Assembly (NCBI GenBank): GCA_030141605.1
Contig: JAQGDQ010000086.1
Coordinates: 1 to 55,790 of the forward strand
Length of the DNA stretch: 55,790 nucleotides
Reading direction: 5' to 3'
DNA from: Tubiluchus corallicola
Lineage: Eukaryota; Priapulida; Priapulimorpha; Priapulimorphida; Tubiluchidae
Both the position numbers and the translations under genes were made by a program. Position 1 is the stretch's first letter. Every line of letters starts with the position of its first letter. Below are positions 24,034-35,835 of this stretch, in pieces. The notes under the pieces are model-generated. The model saw only the letters and a list, made by a program, of their open reading frames with translations. It did not search any database and was not told the origin of the DNA.

Positions 24034-24601
24034 GTATGTAATTGTGACCGAGTCAAACAGCTCCCAGCTCCCAATTTGGTATTTAGTGTCTTTTATATCT
24101 AGCCCTTCTGTAGTGGCTCGTCAACAATGGTCGCTGATCTCCTTTTGTGGAGAGGTGTTCCGAAATAAGGAACTCCTGTTATTAAGCGGTAGTTTTTGCA
24201 AATTTTGGTTCATTCCGCAGCATTTTGTGTTGTTGGCGTGTTCGTTACCCAAATCATTTCCTCATCAATGTAGTAATTCGAAGTTATTATATCGCCAAGT
24301 AGAAATTTCATTGTTTTTGCCGTGCTATATGATGTCTATGGTAACTACAGGTATTTAGCAAGATATTGAGTGTACAACTGACTCGAGAGTATTTACTACG
24401 AACATAATAACAGAGTAGTAAATATTATCACTCACATTTGTTGTCGTGTAATTACTACAGGTGTGTTGGAAGTAATGAGTTAATACTCACCATTGGGCCC
24501 ATTAACATGTGCCGATTCTTAACATTCAGTATTACATTTTTTTAAATTTTAGGGCATATATTTACAAATTGCATAACAGTGATCAACTGATTATACATTT
24601 A
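24034..24601. other. Intron-like spacer, no other coding seen
   Basis: A 108-codon open frame at 24032-24358 starts at a TTG codon, has no recognisable features and overlaps the donor site above. I do not call it. Confidence 0.35.
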
Positions 24602-26571
24602 AATTCACACTATTTGTATTATAATTTATATAAAAAGCACCAGAATAATTATTATTTATGCTCACAAATGAATGACTAGGCGTATAATACCAACGCTAAA
24701 TAGCAAAATTTTTTTGAAGAATCACAAAAGAGATGCTACATAGGATTAAGGAGATGACTGTTGGAAGTTGTTATAGAGCGATTTTTCTGCATAACTGGTA
24801 ACTAATAAAGCACTATTATAACTAGATGTTTTGAAAACCTGTGCTTGTGTGGCTTTACCCGCACCTGCTGAATACTGTCCAGAAATACACTTTAATTCTC
24901 TGTCATTGATGTTTGGACCTATACCCCAGGAGAAGACGTTCACATCCGGGTATTCAACTTTAATGTCAGCTGCCAGCGTGCAGGGATCTCCTCCATGATT
25001 CGATGCACCGTCGGTGAAAATGAATATGATCTTCTGTGCATCTTTTCTAGCAAAATCATTCAATAAATCCAGAGCTTTCTGCAACGCTGGTCGTGTGGCA
25101 GTGCTCTCTGAATCATACGGAAGTTCTGAGAATGCTTGAAGTACTTTTTTGATATTGCTAGATGCTGCGTCTTTGAGGTGATTAAAGTTCACATGGACCT
25201 CTGTTGAAAAGGAGATTCCTGCCATTCGCGTGGATTTAGGACCCACACCATTCTCAGCATCAACAAACTTTGCCATTGTCTGGGCAAGTTCGATTCCTTT
25301 GCTATAATCACTTTGTCCGATACTTCCACTTGCATCAATCACCCAAACAATATCGACTTCTTTTGGTTCTGGACACTTACCAAGTGGCTTCTTGTCAGTT
25401 GGCAGTGCCGAGCAGCTGTTGTCACCAGTATATTTGTCTTTTGCAGTTGAAAATTCATCTGTTGCGTTATCAGTGCTAACCCGATCAAGAGCAATTGCTT
25501 TGTCTGCATTGCCATCATCAGCATCTCCTTTTTCATCAATGGGGCAGCGGAACAGCTTCAGAAACGTCTCTTCCAAGATTTCCGTGATAGACACAACATC
25601 ATCACTGTCTGGTGTAGTTAGTATTGGCTGTGATGGTGGAAATGATGGTTGTGAAGGATAAAATGTTGGAAAATGACCTGGAATTGGACTAATTTTTCCA
25701 CGACCATGCTGTTGGTATGGAACCTGCTGCTGCTGCAGAAAAGAACCAAGTTGTCCACCTGAAACAGATCCTGCGTGAACTCCAACTAGAAATACTGCCG
25801 TTATGCACACAGCAATCAAATACATTATGATGATTCTGAATGTTTAACAAGAATATAAACAATATATGGTTAGTTCACTAACAGTCACAGAAGTTAACAT
25901 CTGCGTTGCATCTTCCTTTACTCTGCAAAAGTTTTGCAGACAGGTATGAATGTATTGTGCTCATTGCTGGTAGCGTGTACAATTACGAGAAAGGAAATTG
26001 TCCGTATCAGCTATATCAGAAGCATGAACGGTGATAAAACTGGTTCCACGTGCAAGGTGTCTGCACGATTCTCTCAAAATCAGCAGATCGCAAGGTCCCG
26101 AGCTTTAAGAACTGGAACAGTTAAAAATAGAAACATCACCTATGCTAGTATTGATGTCATAGCAAAAAAGTATATGGAGAATAACATTTAGAACTTTTAT
26201 GTTTGTAAGTACTGTAAATATAATGCTTGTTAAGAATTAATTAAATGCAGAGAGTAGCTCCAAATATATAGCCCCGTTCAAAAGCTAAGAAAGCCGTACA
26301 AGTTACAACTTCATTATTAAGTACATTTTAAGTAATTCCGCATCGGAATTGTAATTTTTATTTTAAGTCTTGCACTTTTATGAAGCAGAAATGAAACATG
26401 GTCACATAGAAATGTCAAAAACATATAATTTAGTGATATCTGCAAGTTAGTTAAATTTTCTCTGCAAACAAACAAGAATATTGCGTAAAACTAAAATATT
26501 CCAGCTTTTTAATTTCCTCTACTTCTAAAAACTAATTACTTCAAAAATTATTATAGAAATGTGTCATCAGC
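24602..26571. repeat. Segmental duplication, copy 2
   Basis: Direct copy of 18311-21530. It starts near ATTTGTATTATAATTTAT (24613) and covers the second vWA gene and about 350 bases upstream (GTGTCTGCACGA at about 26058). After an unaligned 150-base stretch (26190-26336) it aligns again from AATTCCGCATCGG to TTCAAAAATTATTATAGAAATG. It lacks the LINE present in copy 1. Confidence 0.85.
24746..25825 (-). CDS. Secreted von Willebrand factor A domain protein, copy 2
   Basis: A 359-codon intronless frame from ATG 25825. Signal peptide at about 1-18, Q-rich and P-rich linker (about 25-72), the TEILEETFLKLFRCPIDE block, then an acidic, Asp/Ala/Thr-rich spacer of about 50 residues that is longer than in copy 1. 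The vWA domain spans about 156-344. The MIDAS residues are intact: DASGS at 164-168, STATRP at 241-246 and Asp272 in FTDGAS. Differences from copy 1 within the domain are few and mostly charge-changing (K to E in FSTEV, E to K in ARKDA, N to K in ELKC) and cluster in the last 40 residues. Expected to be an extracellular, divalent-cation-dependent binding protein; ligand and tissue unknown. Confidence 0.9.
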   Translation of the reverse strand: MYLIAVCITAVFLVGVHAGSVSGGQLGSFLQQQQVPYQQHGRGKISPIPGHFPTFYPSQPSFPPSQPILTTPDSDDVVSITEILEETFLKLFRCPIDEKGDADDGNADKAIALDRVSTDNATDEFSTAKDKYTGDNSCSALPTDKKPLGKCPEPKEVDIVWVIDASGSIGQSDYSKGIELAQTMAKFVDAENGVGPKSTRMAGISFSTEVHVNFNHLKDAASSNIKKVLQAFSELPYDSESTATRPALQKALDLLNDFARKDAQKIIFIFTDGASNHGGDPCTLAADIKVEYPDVNVFSWGIGPNINDRELKCISGQYSAGAGKATQAQVFKTSSYNSALLVTSYAEKSLYNNFQQSSP

Positions 26572-27634
26572 AATATAATAAATTGCAAGCTTGAAATTAC
26601 ATACAATTATGTTTGGTGTGTAAATAGTATTTTAAATAAGTATTTTTATCAGATTTATTTTACTGTTTTATGCTCATAAGGGTGTAGAAATTCATAGGTA
26701 TATTGACTTCTTCCTTTCTGTATTCATATATAGAAACTGATAGGCTGTGCACAGCATACTGTAGCATTATAGTGTGCTTGATATAGTGTGTCGCTTTATA
26801 GCATGTTCATTTCTTGATCACACACATTTTATTTTATCGTATCTGTAGTTGTCATTTATACGTATCAATAAAAAATTATGTATAAAAAAGCTCAGCAACT
26901 AAAGTTAACCAAAGCTATGCCTGGCTAGCAAATAAATGGATGCAGGCATCAATACTCTTTTTGACTGGTTTCCTGTTTCAAAAAAATAACAATAATAAGA
27001 AAAGTAAAAAAACTTGCAGACTTCGTGAAAAAGTCAGTGTGAAATATGAAATTCACTATACAAATAAAACACGTGCGCAACAACAAAACTAAAGAGACCA
27101 TTGCGTATGTGAAAGGCTTTAATGAAGTACACGTCTAGAATACAGATTGTTTTTGAGGTTTCTGTATATCTGAACACACGAGTGTAATTGTGTTTATTAA
27201 TGGTAAATAATTTATAACTTTTATTTTAAATTCTTAATTTACCCAGAAGCCTACTCGTAAACCTACAGCAACAAAGTAAACCTAAGCTAATTAATGGACT
27301 GATAAATTTCTTTTCAGATTTTTTTCTGCCCTTGGAACTTATAATAAATGTGTAGTGATGTTACTGACACATTACAGAAAATTGGATTGATTGTAACTAT
27401 GGCACTATAAGTATAAACAAACTATAAACTTTACCTGGGCAAACATTGTTTTGAATGCCCGTCTCAAGTTGGTTTGATATTCAACATTCGGTATTCAATA
27501 TTTTACCTAAAAACAATAGTAAAACTGGTTTGATATTCAAAATTCGACATGGTCTCAGACTCAAAATATAGGTTTTTCTATCTCTTACTCTTACTTAGTC
27601 TAACCTCTTTTACTGTGTTTACAACATGTAATGG
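26572..27634. other. AT-rich spacer, no gene seen
   Basis: No coding stretch, exon-like island or clear repeat was found. Confidence 0.45.
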
Positions 27635-28283
27635 TGTTGGGCGCCGAGTAACCCACTAGCCGAAGTAGGACGATTAGCGTACATGGGCTAGCCCAAGTAG
27701 GACACTAGAAACAGGCGAATTGAGTCGTTAAGCGTACTGTCACCGTCCGTCGTCCTTATTTATAGAATAATAATTAAAAACGTCAATATACGTTGAATAA
27801 TTTATTATACATCTGATAAAATGAAAGAATTTTATTCTGAGCTAGAAGAATTAATATTTGCCAATATTAATCTTCTTTGAAGTGAAATAAGTGCACTTTT
27901 TAGGCGATTCCAACATTTGTTTAAGGTATATCTTTTTTTATTTTGTCTTACTTCACAGACAGGTGACCCTTTTCACTCCCTCTCGGACAAATAATTGTTT
28001 TCTACTAAGTAAACGGGTTAGCGAGTTATGTGCCCTACATAGTGTCTCTCCTTAAAGCATTAGATAGTTTAATGTTATGATGATATTAATGGAGCTAATA
28101 CTAATCATGCTATTGTTGAAAAAAATACATTTGTAAATTGTCAAGGACTATCCATCATTATTATAAAGTTACTTTTTTTCTAAAACAATATTTACTTTTA
28201 TGTTTTAGTATGTCATAAATCTCGATATTCGACAGAAATCCATAGTGTCCTACTTCAGCTAGTGGATTACTCGGCGCCCTACA
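27635..28283. mobile_element. Non-autonomous DNA transposon with TGT...ACA termini and 4-bp target duplication
   Basis: The left end reads TGTTGGGCGCCGAGTAAC and the right end, reverse-complemented, TGTAGGGCGCCGAGTAAT. The inverted match continues through CCACTAGC(C/T)GAAGTAGGAC for about 38 bases with few differences. Both ends are flanked by ATGG (27631-27634 and 28284-28287), a plausible 4-bp target site duplication. The left subterminal region repeats an AAGTAGGAC word. The 649-bp element has no transposase frame. TG..CA termini with 4-bp duplications recall integrase-related Ginger-type transposons, but this is inference. Confidence 0.75.
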
Positions 28284-28309
28284 ATGGAAACCTTGCAACA
28301 CCAAATCAC

Positions 28310-28390
28310 CAACGCCAACACAAAACACCTCAATTCACTTCAATTCGAGTTTATTTGCCACAAGGTAAAAATAATACCAAAACCAATGTA
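28310..28390 (-). pseudogene. LINE-type 3' tail, minus strand
   Basis: On the minus strand this reads GGCAAATAAACTCGAATTG then AAGTGAATTGAGGTG, an AATAAA plus short (GAATTGA)-type tail like the one at 7506-7550. No coding remnant is visible next to it. Confidence 0.35.
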
Positions 28391-28694
28391 CAACACCAAA
28401 GCTTACGAATTGGTTAGTTCTCTAGTTAACAATAAATTGAAATAGTCAAAGCTTCACCACGAAGAGTGTGTGAAATACTAACGGGTTCGCCTAGCAAGTA
28501 GCAACTACGTATTGTTTAGTAATCAAATAATATTGTCAAAGGAAATTAAAAAAAAATGTGTTAGTAGTTTCGGTGCGAGACAAGTTGTCATTTTCTATCA
28601 TGAGAAACAGTCACTCTCGAATAAACTCGACTGCTTTCAAAATTATGGACAGGGATTTATTTCATGTTTAAAGTCTTGGTATAACGAAAGAGAA
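28391..28694. other. Spacer, no gene seen
   Basis: An open frame (28512-28727) has no ATG start or family features. Confidence 0.35.
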
Positions 28695-29010
28695 ACTCGT
28701 AACGCCTCAAAGAGGATACATGCATAGTGCTCATTCACTGGCTGTCTAACATAATAGGCACCTCTCCTCTACAACAAGGTCACGGTGTTCCCGTTCTTCT
28801 CCCGAAATTCACATTCGACAAGTACATATATATCATATTAAATTTTATTGAGTCGGTGCAACCAAAAAAAAGTTTGTGACGCCTCAGCAAAAACTCATAG
28901 CATTCATCAGCTCACTAGCTATCTGACGATAAAGGTAACTGCCCGTTGCAGACGTTCCCGTTCCCGTATTCCCAGCTTTTCTTGAGTTTCACATTCAATA
29001 AGTATAATTA
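28695..29010. repeat. Diverged tandem duplication (about 170-bp units)
   Basis: Two units, about 28700-28840 and 28875-29010, share in order CGCCTCA, CATAG, TCA-CTGGCT/TCACTAGCT, a GTTCCCGTTC block and TTCACATTC(G/A)A(C/T)AAGTA. A third, weaker similarity (GATGCCCGTTAC, CTCATTCGCTAGTAA) appears near 29700-29765. Confidence 0.55.
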
Positions 29011-29944
29011 TTTTCATGTTTAAAGGGGAACAGGACCCAATTTTAAATTAAAGCTCAAAATAATCTAATGTATCTCTTTATATATAATAATATTTATACA
29101 TTATACAATATAAGGTATAAATATTGAAAGAAATGTAATTATTTTTAACAGTCACTTACAAGAAAGAATTATTCCTACAGAAGTTTAATTTCATGTTTGC
29201 GCTCACTTACATGAATTTCGCCATTCGCTAGTCAGATGGAAACAGCGACTACATCTCGGAACTGCGTTGCGCAAAAAAACAAGATCTGTCGACCTCTCAG
29301 TTTGTTTCTGAAGTACACGCATTTGTGTTGAAAGCGTACGATGGCACAGCGGTAAACTTAGAATTTCAATTTTTAAACATAAATTTGACACTCTTTGTAT
29401 ATCATACAGGATGAGTGAATGTTTTCAGTAGCACTGTATTTCAATTTTCGTTTTCGCGTGTACCGCCGTGGAAAGTTTGGGCTGCTGAAAATTAGGATTA
29501 GTTGTGGCGTCATCAACAGCTGGGTTCACCAGCTGTTAATTAAGCTTTTAAGCTATTATTTGGTTATAAGAAACACTCTAGCATTATCATAGGCGTTAGA
29601 ATGTATACTTTTTACTATACTTCATAAGAGAACAGGAGATGAAAAATCATCCTGTTTTCCTTTAAAGTGCTGGTGCAATCAAAGAAAAGTGTAACGTATT
29701 TTAAACGAGGATGCCCGTTACAAACTGATCCTCACGAGTTTTTGCACTCATTCGCTAGTAATATATGGCAATTTTTTTCTAAATAGTTCTCTTGTCAAAA
29801 CGTGTTTGCAGCATTACTTATATATACAGATCTAAATTGCTACATTGTTGAAAAAAATTCCAATATTAGAAGCCCACCGCTACTACCAAACACTAATATT
29901 TCTATATAAATACATAAATAAAATAAATATACCTTTCAGGAATA
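29011..29944. other. Spacer, no gene seen
   Basis: Nothing beyond the weak third repeat unit near 29700. Open frames in this stretch lack start codons or coding features. Confidence 0.4.
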
Positions 29945-30460
29945 TTGAATTGCAACTTCTTCGAAATCCAACACTGGACTCTCGGTAATCTATTGCAAAT
30001 TAGAACTAACATCAAAAACGGAAATAATTCTTTATCAAAGCAGGCTATCTCGTTATGGAACATTTTGCCGAAAGAAGTTAAAGATTCACCAACTTTATCT
30101 AACTTTAAAACAAAATTTGAAAAATACGTTTTAACTAGATGTGAATATCTTGTATACCAAAACGACAGTATTTATATGCTGAGTTATTACATTTTTCCCT
30201 CCCATAATCCTGTAAATTCAAAATGTGTGTATTGTATATATTGTAAATATAAAATTATTTATCTAATATCTGTATGTTGTAAATGTCAATATCCACTGTG
30301 TTTGCAGTGATAGCTCTGCACCTAACGCATTTGTCTTTTTACGGTGTTTTATGCACTGATGAATGTCATATGCAGATGTAATTTTTTATTAACATTTGTA
30401 ATGTTCAAAGCTTTTTATAAGACAAATAAATATTATATATATATTTATATTTATATATAT
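29945..30460 (+). pseudogene. LINE 3' end (C-terminus, 3' UTR, AT tail)
   Basis: The frame encodes SKQAISLWNILPKEVKDSPT followed by LSNFKTKFEKYVL, a well-kept LINE C-terminal signature. A cysteine-rich stretch and a stop at 30310 follow, then 150 bases of 3' UTR ending in GACAAATAAATATTATATAT and an AT tail. The frame is open throughout, so this is among the younger copies in the window, but only the last 120 codons exist. Confidence 0.7.
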
Positions 30461-30631
30461 AAGAGTAGCATCTAGGCATCTAGTTCCTAGCTACACTGGG
30501 CTAATAGTCACGTACATACAGTTAAAATATACTATTTGCAGGTTAAAATATGTTATTTCAAATATTTATAGTAATTCGCTTTTACACTGTTGTTATTGCT
30601 TGTGTGTTTTTCTCCTTTTCGGGGCAAACAG

Positions 30632-30867
30632 GATGTCGAACTTTTATGAACTTCGCTCTAGAGGATAAGTTCCAAGTACGGAGACACAGCGATGGGAATC
30701 AACCGAAAAATGGCAGTGGTGGCACCACTGGTGGTCAAAATCAAGATGATGAAGGAACTGGTCCTACCACAGCTACGGACGTGACGGAAACTGATCCGCA
30801 ATTCATGAAGTTCCGCATGGTACTAGCATTTTTCTGGATTAGCATTTTTCTTATCGTAGGCAAACAG
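30632..30867 (+). CDS. Candidate exon of an unknown single-pass membrane protein
   Basis: The reading frame is open from ATG 30550 to a stop at 30877. Two signals suggest an internal exon: a pyrimidine-rich acceptor ending GGGCAAACAG (30631) and a good donor AAACAG|GTGCGT at 30867/30868. The encoded stretch has a soluble part (FALEDKFQVRRHSDG), a Gly/Asn/Thr/Asp-rich linker, then FRMVLAFFWISIFLIVG, a likely membrane segment. The hydrophobic N-terminus encoded by 30550-30630 may only be the translated pyrimidine tract; an alternative acceptor (ATTTGCAG, 30541) would include it as a signal peptide. No family recognised. The dispersed repeat at 30966 would lie in the following intron. Confidence 0.35.
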
Positions 30868-30965
30868 GTGCGTTCTTGATGTGTCTGTGTTGTCAGATAT
30901 GTGCAGTGGCTCGCATCCAAAAATTTGCACCTGTTCAAAATATGTAAGTCGTGCTATTAGACACT

Positions 30966-31149
30966 TTCAATGAAATGTAAGATGGTAATTATTTTTTCCG
31001 CTCCTACATACATGAGTGTGTAGTTCAAAAATAATCCATTCAGTTCAGTGTATAACTTGCACAGGATTCTACATATCTGGGCCTACGAGACTTGATTATT
31101 TATTTTCATACATTGTAACAGACTTACACACGGCAGCAGAGACTCTGAT
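30966..31149 (+). repeat. Dispersed 184-bp repeat, copy B
   Basis: Second copy of 21712-21895. Here the sequence after CTCTGAT is unique, not a microsatellite, so CTCTGAT marks the true right border. Confidence 0.85.
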
Positions 31150-31691
31150 GCGCAGTTAATTAAATTAATAAACACAGAAGAAAACTAGTTCAATCAAGTT
31201 ATTCTATAAATTAACATCTGTTTTAGTGTGGCCACTGAGTCTGTTTAGGACGATTCGTTTAAAATAATTAGACCTACCTTTTCATTTTTCATTAATCCTG
31301 GCTTGCACTAACAACTTTATAAGTATAACGCTTGCATATCTAAACAGATTTAAAATTTGTATTCTTAACTGTCATTTTTTAATTCCTACTTTTCACTGTA
31401 AAGCTCAGCAAAATATGTGATAATTGTTAACCTCGGCTATGAACAAATGGAAATAGAGCTAATTGGAATCTGTTCAAGTCCTGCTTTCATTAAGTCTAGC
31501 AAGGCCATATTCACTATGTAAATGCCCCGTGACACGTAGTACACGTAGGATAGTAATTATGCATGTCTCAGATTTAATTGAACAGGTGTTAATTGAAGAA
31601 TTTACCAGAAAAGTCCTTCGGCCTTCAGGAGTGAAGGAATCCTGATTTGCAACACCCGTGAGACCGATGTATATTTGATAAAGAGTGGGTG
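31150..31691. other. Spacer, no gene seen
   Basis: A 60-codon frame at 31463-31645 starts with TTG and shows no recognisable feature. Confidence 0.4.
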
Positions 31692-32060
31692 CAGAGACGG
31701 ATTATGAACTTTTAGGAACCCTAAAATAATGGAGCCACCCTCGAGATCTAGCTCGCCTGCATGTGTCTTGAATATTTTTTATTCGTGATTTTAGCGACAT
31801 TTACGCAAATTTAAGTATATTTATTGCAAAAAATCATTCGACAAACTAGAATAGCTCTCTTTTGTTAACTAATAAAAATGTGCTTTAAGAATTACCACTA
31901 TTTTACCATTTATCGCAAACCAAATTAGCACATATTTTAACACAACCGTAGTGAAAAAACAGACTTTACCAATTCTACCAAGAGCCTGAGCACCCCCCCC
32001 CCCCAATCTTGAGGGCCCTAGGCTGCAGCCTGTACTAGCCTATAGGATAATCCGGTCCTG
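31692..32060. mobile_element. Non-autonomous hAT-like MITE (369 bp)
   Basis: The left end is CAGAGACGGATTATGAAC; the right end, reverse-complemented, is CAGGACCGGATTATCCTA. Both follow the CAGNGCCGGATTA pattern of hAT termini. The right subterminal region carries GAGGGCCCTAGGCTGCAGCC, typical for the group. A C run interrupts it at about 31993-32004. No transposase frame; flanking 8-mers do not match. Confidence 0.6.
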
Positions 32061-33000
32061 GGCGGCATTGATAATAGGTCACAAAATAATAAGAGGCGAT
32101 TGTGGCGACAGTAACAACACTACCTGTTCGTAATTGTCCAACTAATATTAATTATTGTTGCTTGGCGTCACATAATTGATATATAAAAATCAACTGATGT
32201 ATAGCAGTTATTTATCATAATATTTTTACTTGCACAAACTTGCTGCAACGGTATAGCAACTTTTTCCTGGCGATGACTGATTAGTAAATCTTGGTCCCAC
32301 CGATTTTTTGTTTCTTTGTTTGACCACTTTTATCATGCCAACAGTAATTGGGTTAAAACGACTAACTATAACGGAGCATTTAAGTTAGTTGACCACTACA
32401 ATAAAATTCCGGTCAAACTCCGCCGCTGTGATTTGACAGAGCGGTTGTTTACCTGCAATTTTATTTTATTGCCAAAATCGGGTAACCGATTTCAACCGTC
32501 CTAGCTACGAGAATAAAACTTGAATGTGTAAAATCATCTTTCCTGCATTTTTCACTGTCACTTTTCTACTAGATTGCGGTATCAGGTAACAAGCTTTAGA
32601 TGCTCACAGATAAAAGTGATGAAAGGATTCTTTGTTAAACGCAGGGGAAGGATCCAACAGATTTTACGGGATCGTGGGGACTGTCGGCGAAGGAGTGTTG
32701 TTTGAAGGCTCTTAAATTTGTATTGTCTGTATTGTTACACTGGTTGATATTAACAAACGGAATTTGCGTAATAATTACGTGTAATGTTTTGCACATACAT
32801 ACATACACATACAGTAAAAAATTAGGCGCTTAGAGAAAGCAGATAGGTTCTTCTCTCAATTTAATGGATCCTCTGAAAAACTATTTTAATATTTTCATAG
32901 AATGATGGATAATGAATAGAATATTTATTATATGTCTACAAAGGCCATTGACCAAAGCTATTAAGCCACTGACAACATCAGTGTCTAATGTGAAAACAAC
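32061..33000. other. Spacer with weak coding-like patches
   Basis: 32316-32504 (+) contains YNKIPVKLRRCDL, which vaguely recalls a LINE C-terminus. After CGCAG at 32645 an open frame of about 62 codons (+) begins GKDPTDFTGSWGLSAKECC. Neither is strong enough to call. No intact gene. Confidence 0.3.
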
Positions 33001-33190
33001 TATAAGGACGACAACCATGGCGATGACGGTGGTGATGATGACAACAATATGATAATCAAGATGATGACGTTGATGACAATAATGATGACGGAGACGAAAA
33101 TGATGTTGATGACGATGACGACGACGACGACGATAATGATGGTGGTGATGATGATGACGCGGTGATGGTGAAGACGATATCAGTGCTGAT
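33001..33190. repeat. (GAT/GAC)n imperfect trinucleotide tract
   Basis: GAT, GAC and GGT triplets dominate for about 170 bases. The histidine-rich minus-strand frame across it is a by-product. Confidence 0.8.
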
Positions 33191-34551
33191 TGTAAGTCGT
33201 GGCCGCGACAGTGGTCGTAATGATGGCGTTGATAGCAGTGAAGATGAGACGTCTTACATATTAACACAAAACAGCGACTTATTGCAACAATTTTTTAATT
33301 ATAACACAGTTTGAAACGTTTTTCTTTATTAATAATAGGTTTTTTAACTAAACGTCTCTGGAGACAAGACTGAGCGGAATTAGAAAGCACGAACAGCACG
33401 TGAGCAGCTGTGCACCTGTCCACTGATCAGAAGTCAGTTTGACACTCAAGTGAGCATCTTATTCAACAGACAGCGATTACAAGAACGTGTAGAGGAAGCA
33501 TAGGCGACAAAGAAAATCTGAAGACGTTCGTTAACGCCTGAGGGCTCGCGCGCGTGTCAAATCACTAAATGAATGTCACGGCATGTGGCTGTAAACTACA
33601 AATGCATGTACCTCTGTAATTGGAAATTATGGTTCGCTTGCATATGATGTTTAGATGAATCATGACAATAGAAGCTACGTCATTATTCAATCTTAAGTCG
33701 TGGTGGCGGCGGTAGTGTAATTATTAGAAATTGAAATATGTTCGTATACTAGAATATGATGCGTTATGTTGATGTTCTTCTTCAACCACGTGAGTCGGGA
33801 AATTTTCTGAAAAATTCCATAGATAAGAGGCCCGACGGAAAAATTAGATTGATAAATAGCTGTCCTGTATTTAGAAAAAGAATCAGCAAAATGAGTTCTC
33901 TAGCGGCGCTCGTGAATCAACGAAGAAAATTCATAACAGCGTCTTCCGCAAAAGCAAAGTGAAAAGAAATTTACTGACAATAGAAGTAGAATTCAAAGAA
34001 TGAGCTGCGCCACTTAATCACTAAACCCCGGAAAACTCATTAAACCTCCGAAAATATACCTATTGAGTAATTGCTTTTTTAATGTTCATTTGGAACAATA
34101 CAATCTGGAAACGATTTTTTAACTTCAATTGGAACAGTATTTAGTTTCTCAACTTCAAACCAGAATTGAGAGTCGGAAAAATTACAGCACTGTTATAAAG
34201 GGAACATTGCCTTACCATTGATGAAAAACTGCTCCGTGCTGATGGACAAAATTGTTTTATTACTTTTTGCAGGTGAAATTATTTCAATGACCGCCATTTA
34301 GGCCTATTTCCGAGTTTTTTTTCTGTTCTCGGTCCCTCCATTACCAGTACATGTTTCTATCAAGTACAGTATTTAGCTACACGCCATTACAGCTTTTCAT
34401 AATCCAGATTAAGCAGCAACTTCTCCAGCCTACATCTGGTGGACTTGGTGCTGGCAAATATTAAAGCAGCTGCTGTTCTCCGCGGGAAATTCAAACGGTT
34501 TTCGGAGCATTGTGTTAGCAAGGCTGGGCCGGCAGCCTATTCAACCGTTAC
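33191..34551. other. Spacer; possible 3' UTR of the minus-strand exon at its right end
   Basis: An ATG-less open frame at 33756-33962 (+) is unremarkable. 34430-34551 is richer in GC than its surroundings and may be transcribed as 3' UTR of the adjacent minus-strand exon; TTTATT near 34255-34260 would give that transcript an AATAAA. Confidence 0.3.
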
Positions 34552-34697
34552 CTTTGCTTATTACAGCTTTCCTGCGGCTCTGTGGATTTTACAACCGAAG
34601 GCATGACGTCCGGCGTGCGCCGAGGTGTCTTTTCGAATGGGATGTCATAATTTTGTCTGTCCAGGGGTTCCTTCTTTGCGATGTCTTGTGAAGTGTC
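34552..34697 (-). CDS. Candidate exon, minus strand, unknown protein
   Basis: On the minus strand a strong acceptor (CTTTCTTCTTCCAG) precedes GACACTTCAC at 34697. From there only one frame is open, for 48 codons, while the other two stop. It reads DTSQDIAKKEPLDRQNYDIP, then FEKTPRRTPDVMPSVV and KSTEPQESCNKQ: hydrophilic, phospho-site-like and clearly higher in GC than the spacer. It ends either at a weak donor (CAAAG|GTAACG, 34552/34551) or as a terminal exon through AGG TAA (stop at 34550-34548). Upstream exons must lie to the right; none was identified, and the XK gene could sit within an intron of this gene. I do not recognise the protein. Confidence 0.4.
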
Positions 34698-35372
<675 letters not shown>

Positions 35373-35679
35373 TGCACAATGCGCGCTGCAAATTAAATTT
35401 AAATGAACTATAAATGAATTATGTTAAAGTATAACTAGCTTTATTCATACGTCGAGTAAATATGGCAGACATTATCACGCTGAACTAGTTTGCTGTTAAC
35501 GGACTAATCTTATTACACCAATTTTTTGGATACCCATGTAATTTTCCAGTTTAATGTGAAGACACTTGAATTTTATATGAAAGAAACGAACCTAATTTTA
35601 GACCCTAAATTATGACTCGACTTCTTAATCTGCTTTTCTACCCCATCAGCTGAAATTTAGGATAATAATGATATGTTAT

Positions 35680-35835
35680 AAGGAAAGAGAGACTGGGAAA
35701 GGGAGCGAACAACAGAGAGATGGAGAGAGAGGGGGGATAGAGAACGAGAGAGAGAGTGAAACAGAGAGAGAAGGGGAATGAACGAAAGACAGAACGTGAT
35801 AGAGAGACAGAGCTTACCAGAGAGGTGAAAGAACA
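35680..35835. repeat. (GA)n-rich polypurine tract
   Basis: Mostly GAGA and GGAGAG words on the plus strand with few pyrimidines, capable of triplex (H-DNA) formation. It lies about 1 kb upstream of the XK gene start and could belong to its 5' flank or 5' intron. Confidence 0.75.

Noticed and set aside
25934-26191. 85-codon plus-strand ORF upstream of vWA copy 2
   Set aside because: The aligned DNA of copy 1 does not keep this frame open, so it is not conserved as coding.
32881-33267. Histidine-rich 128-codon minus-strand ORF
   Set aside because: Arises from the (GAT/GAC)n tract.
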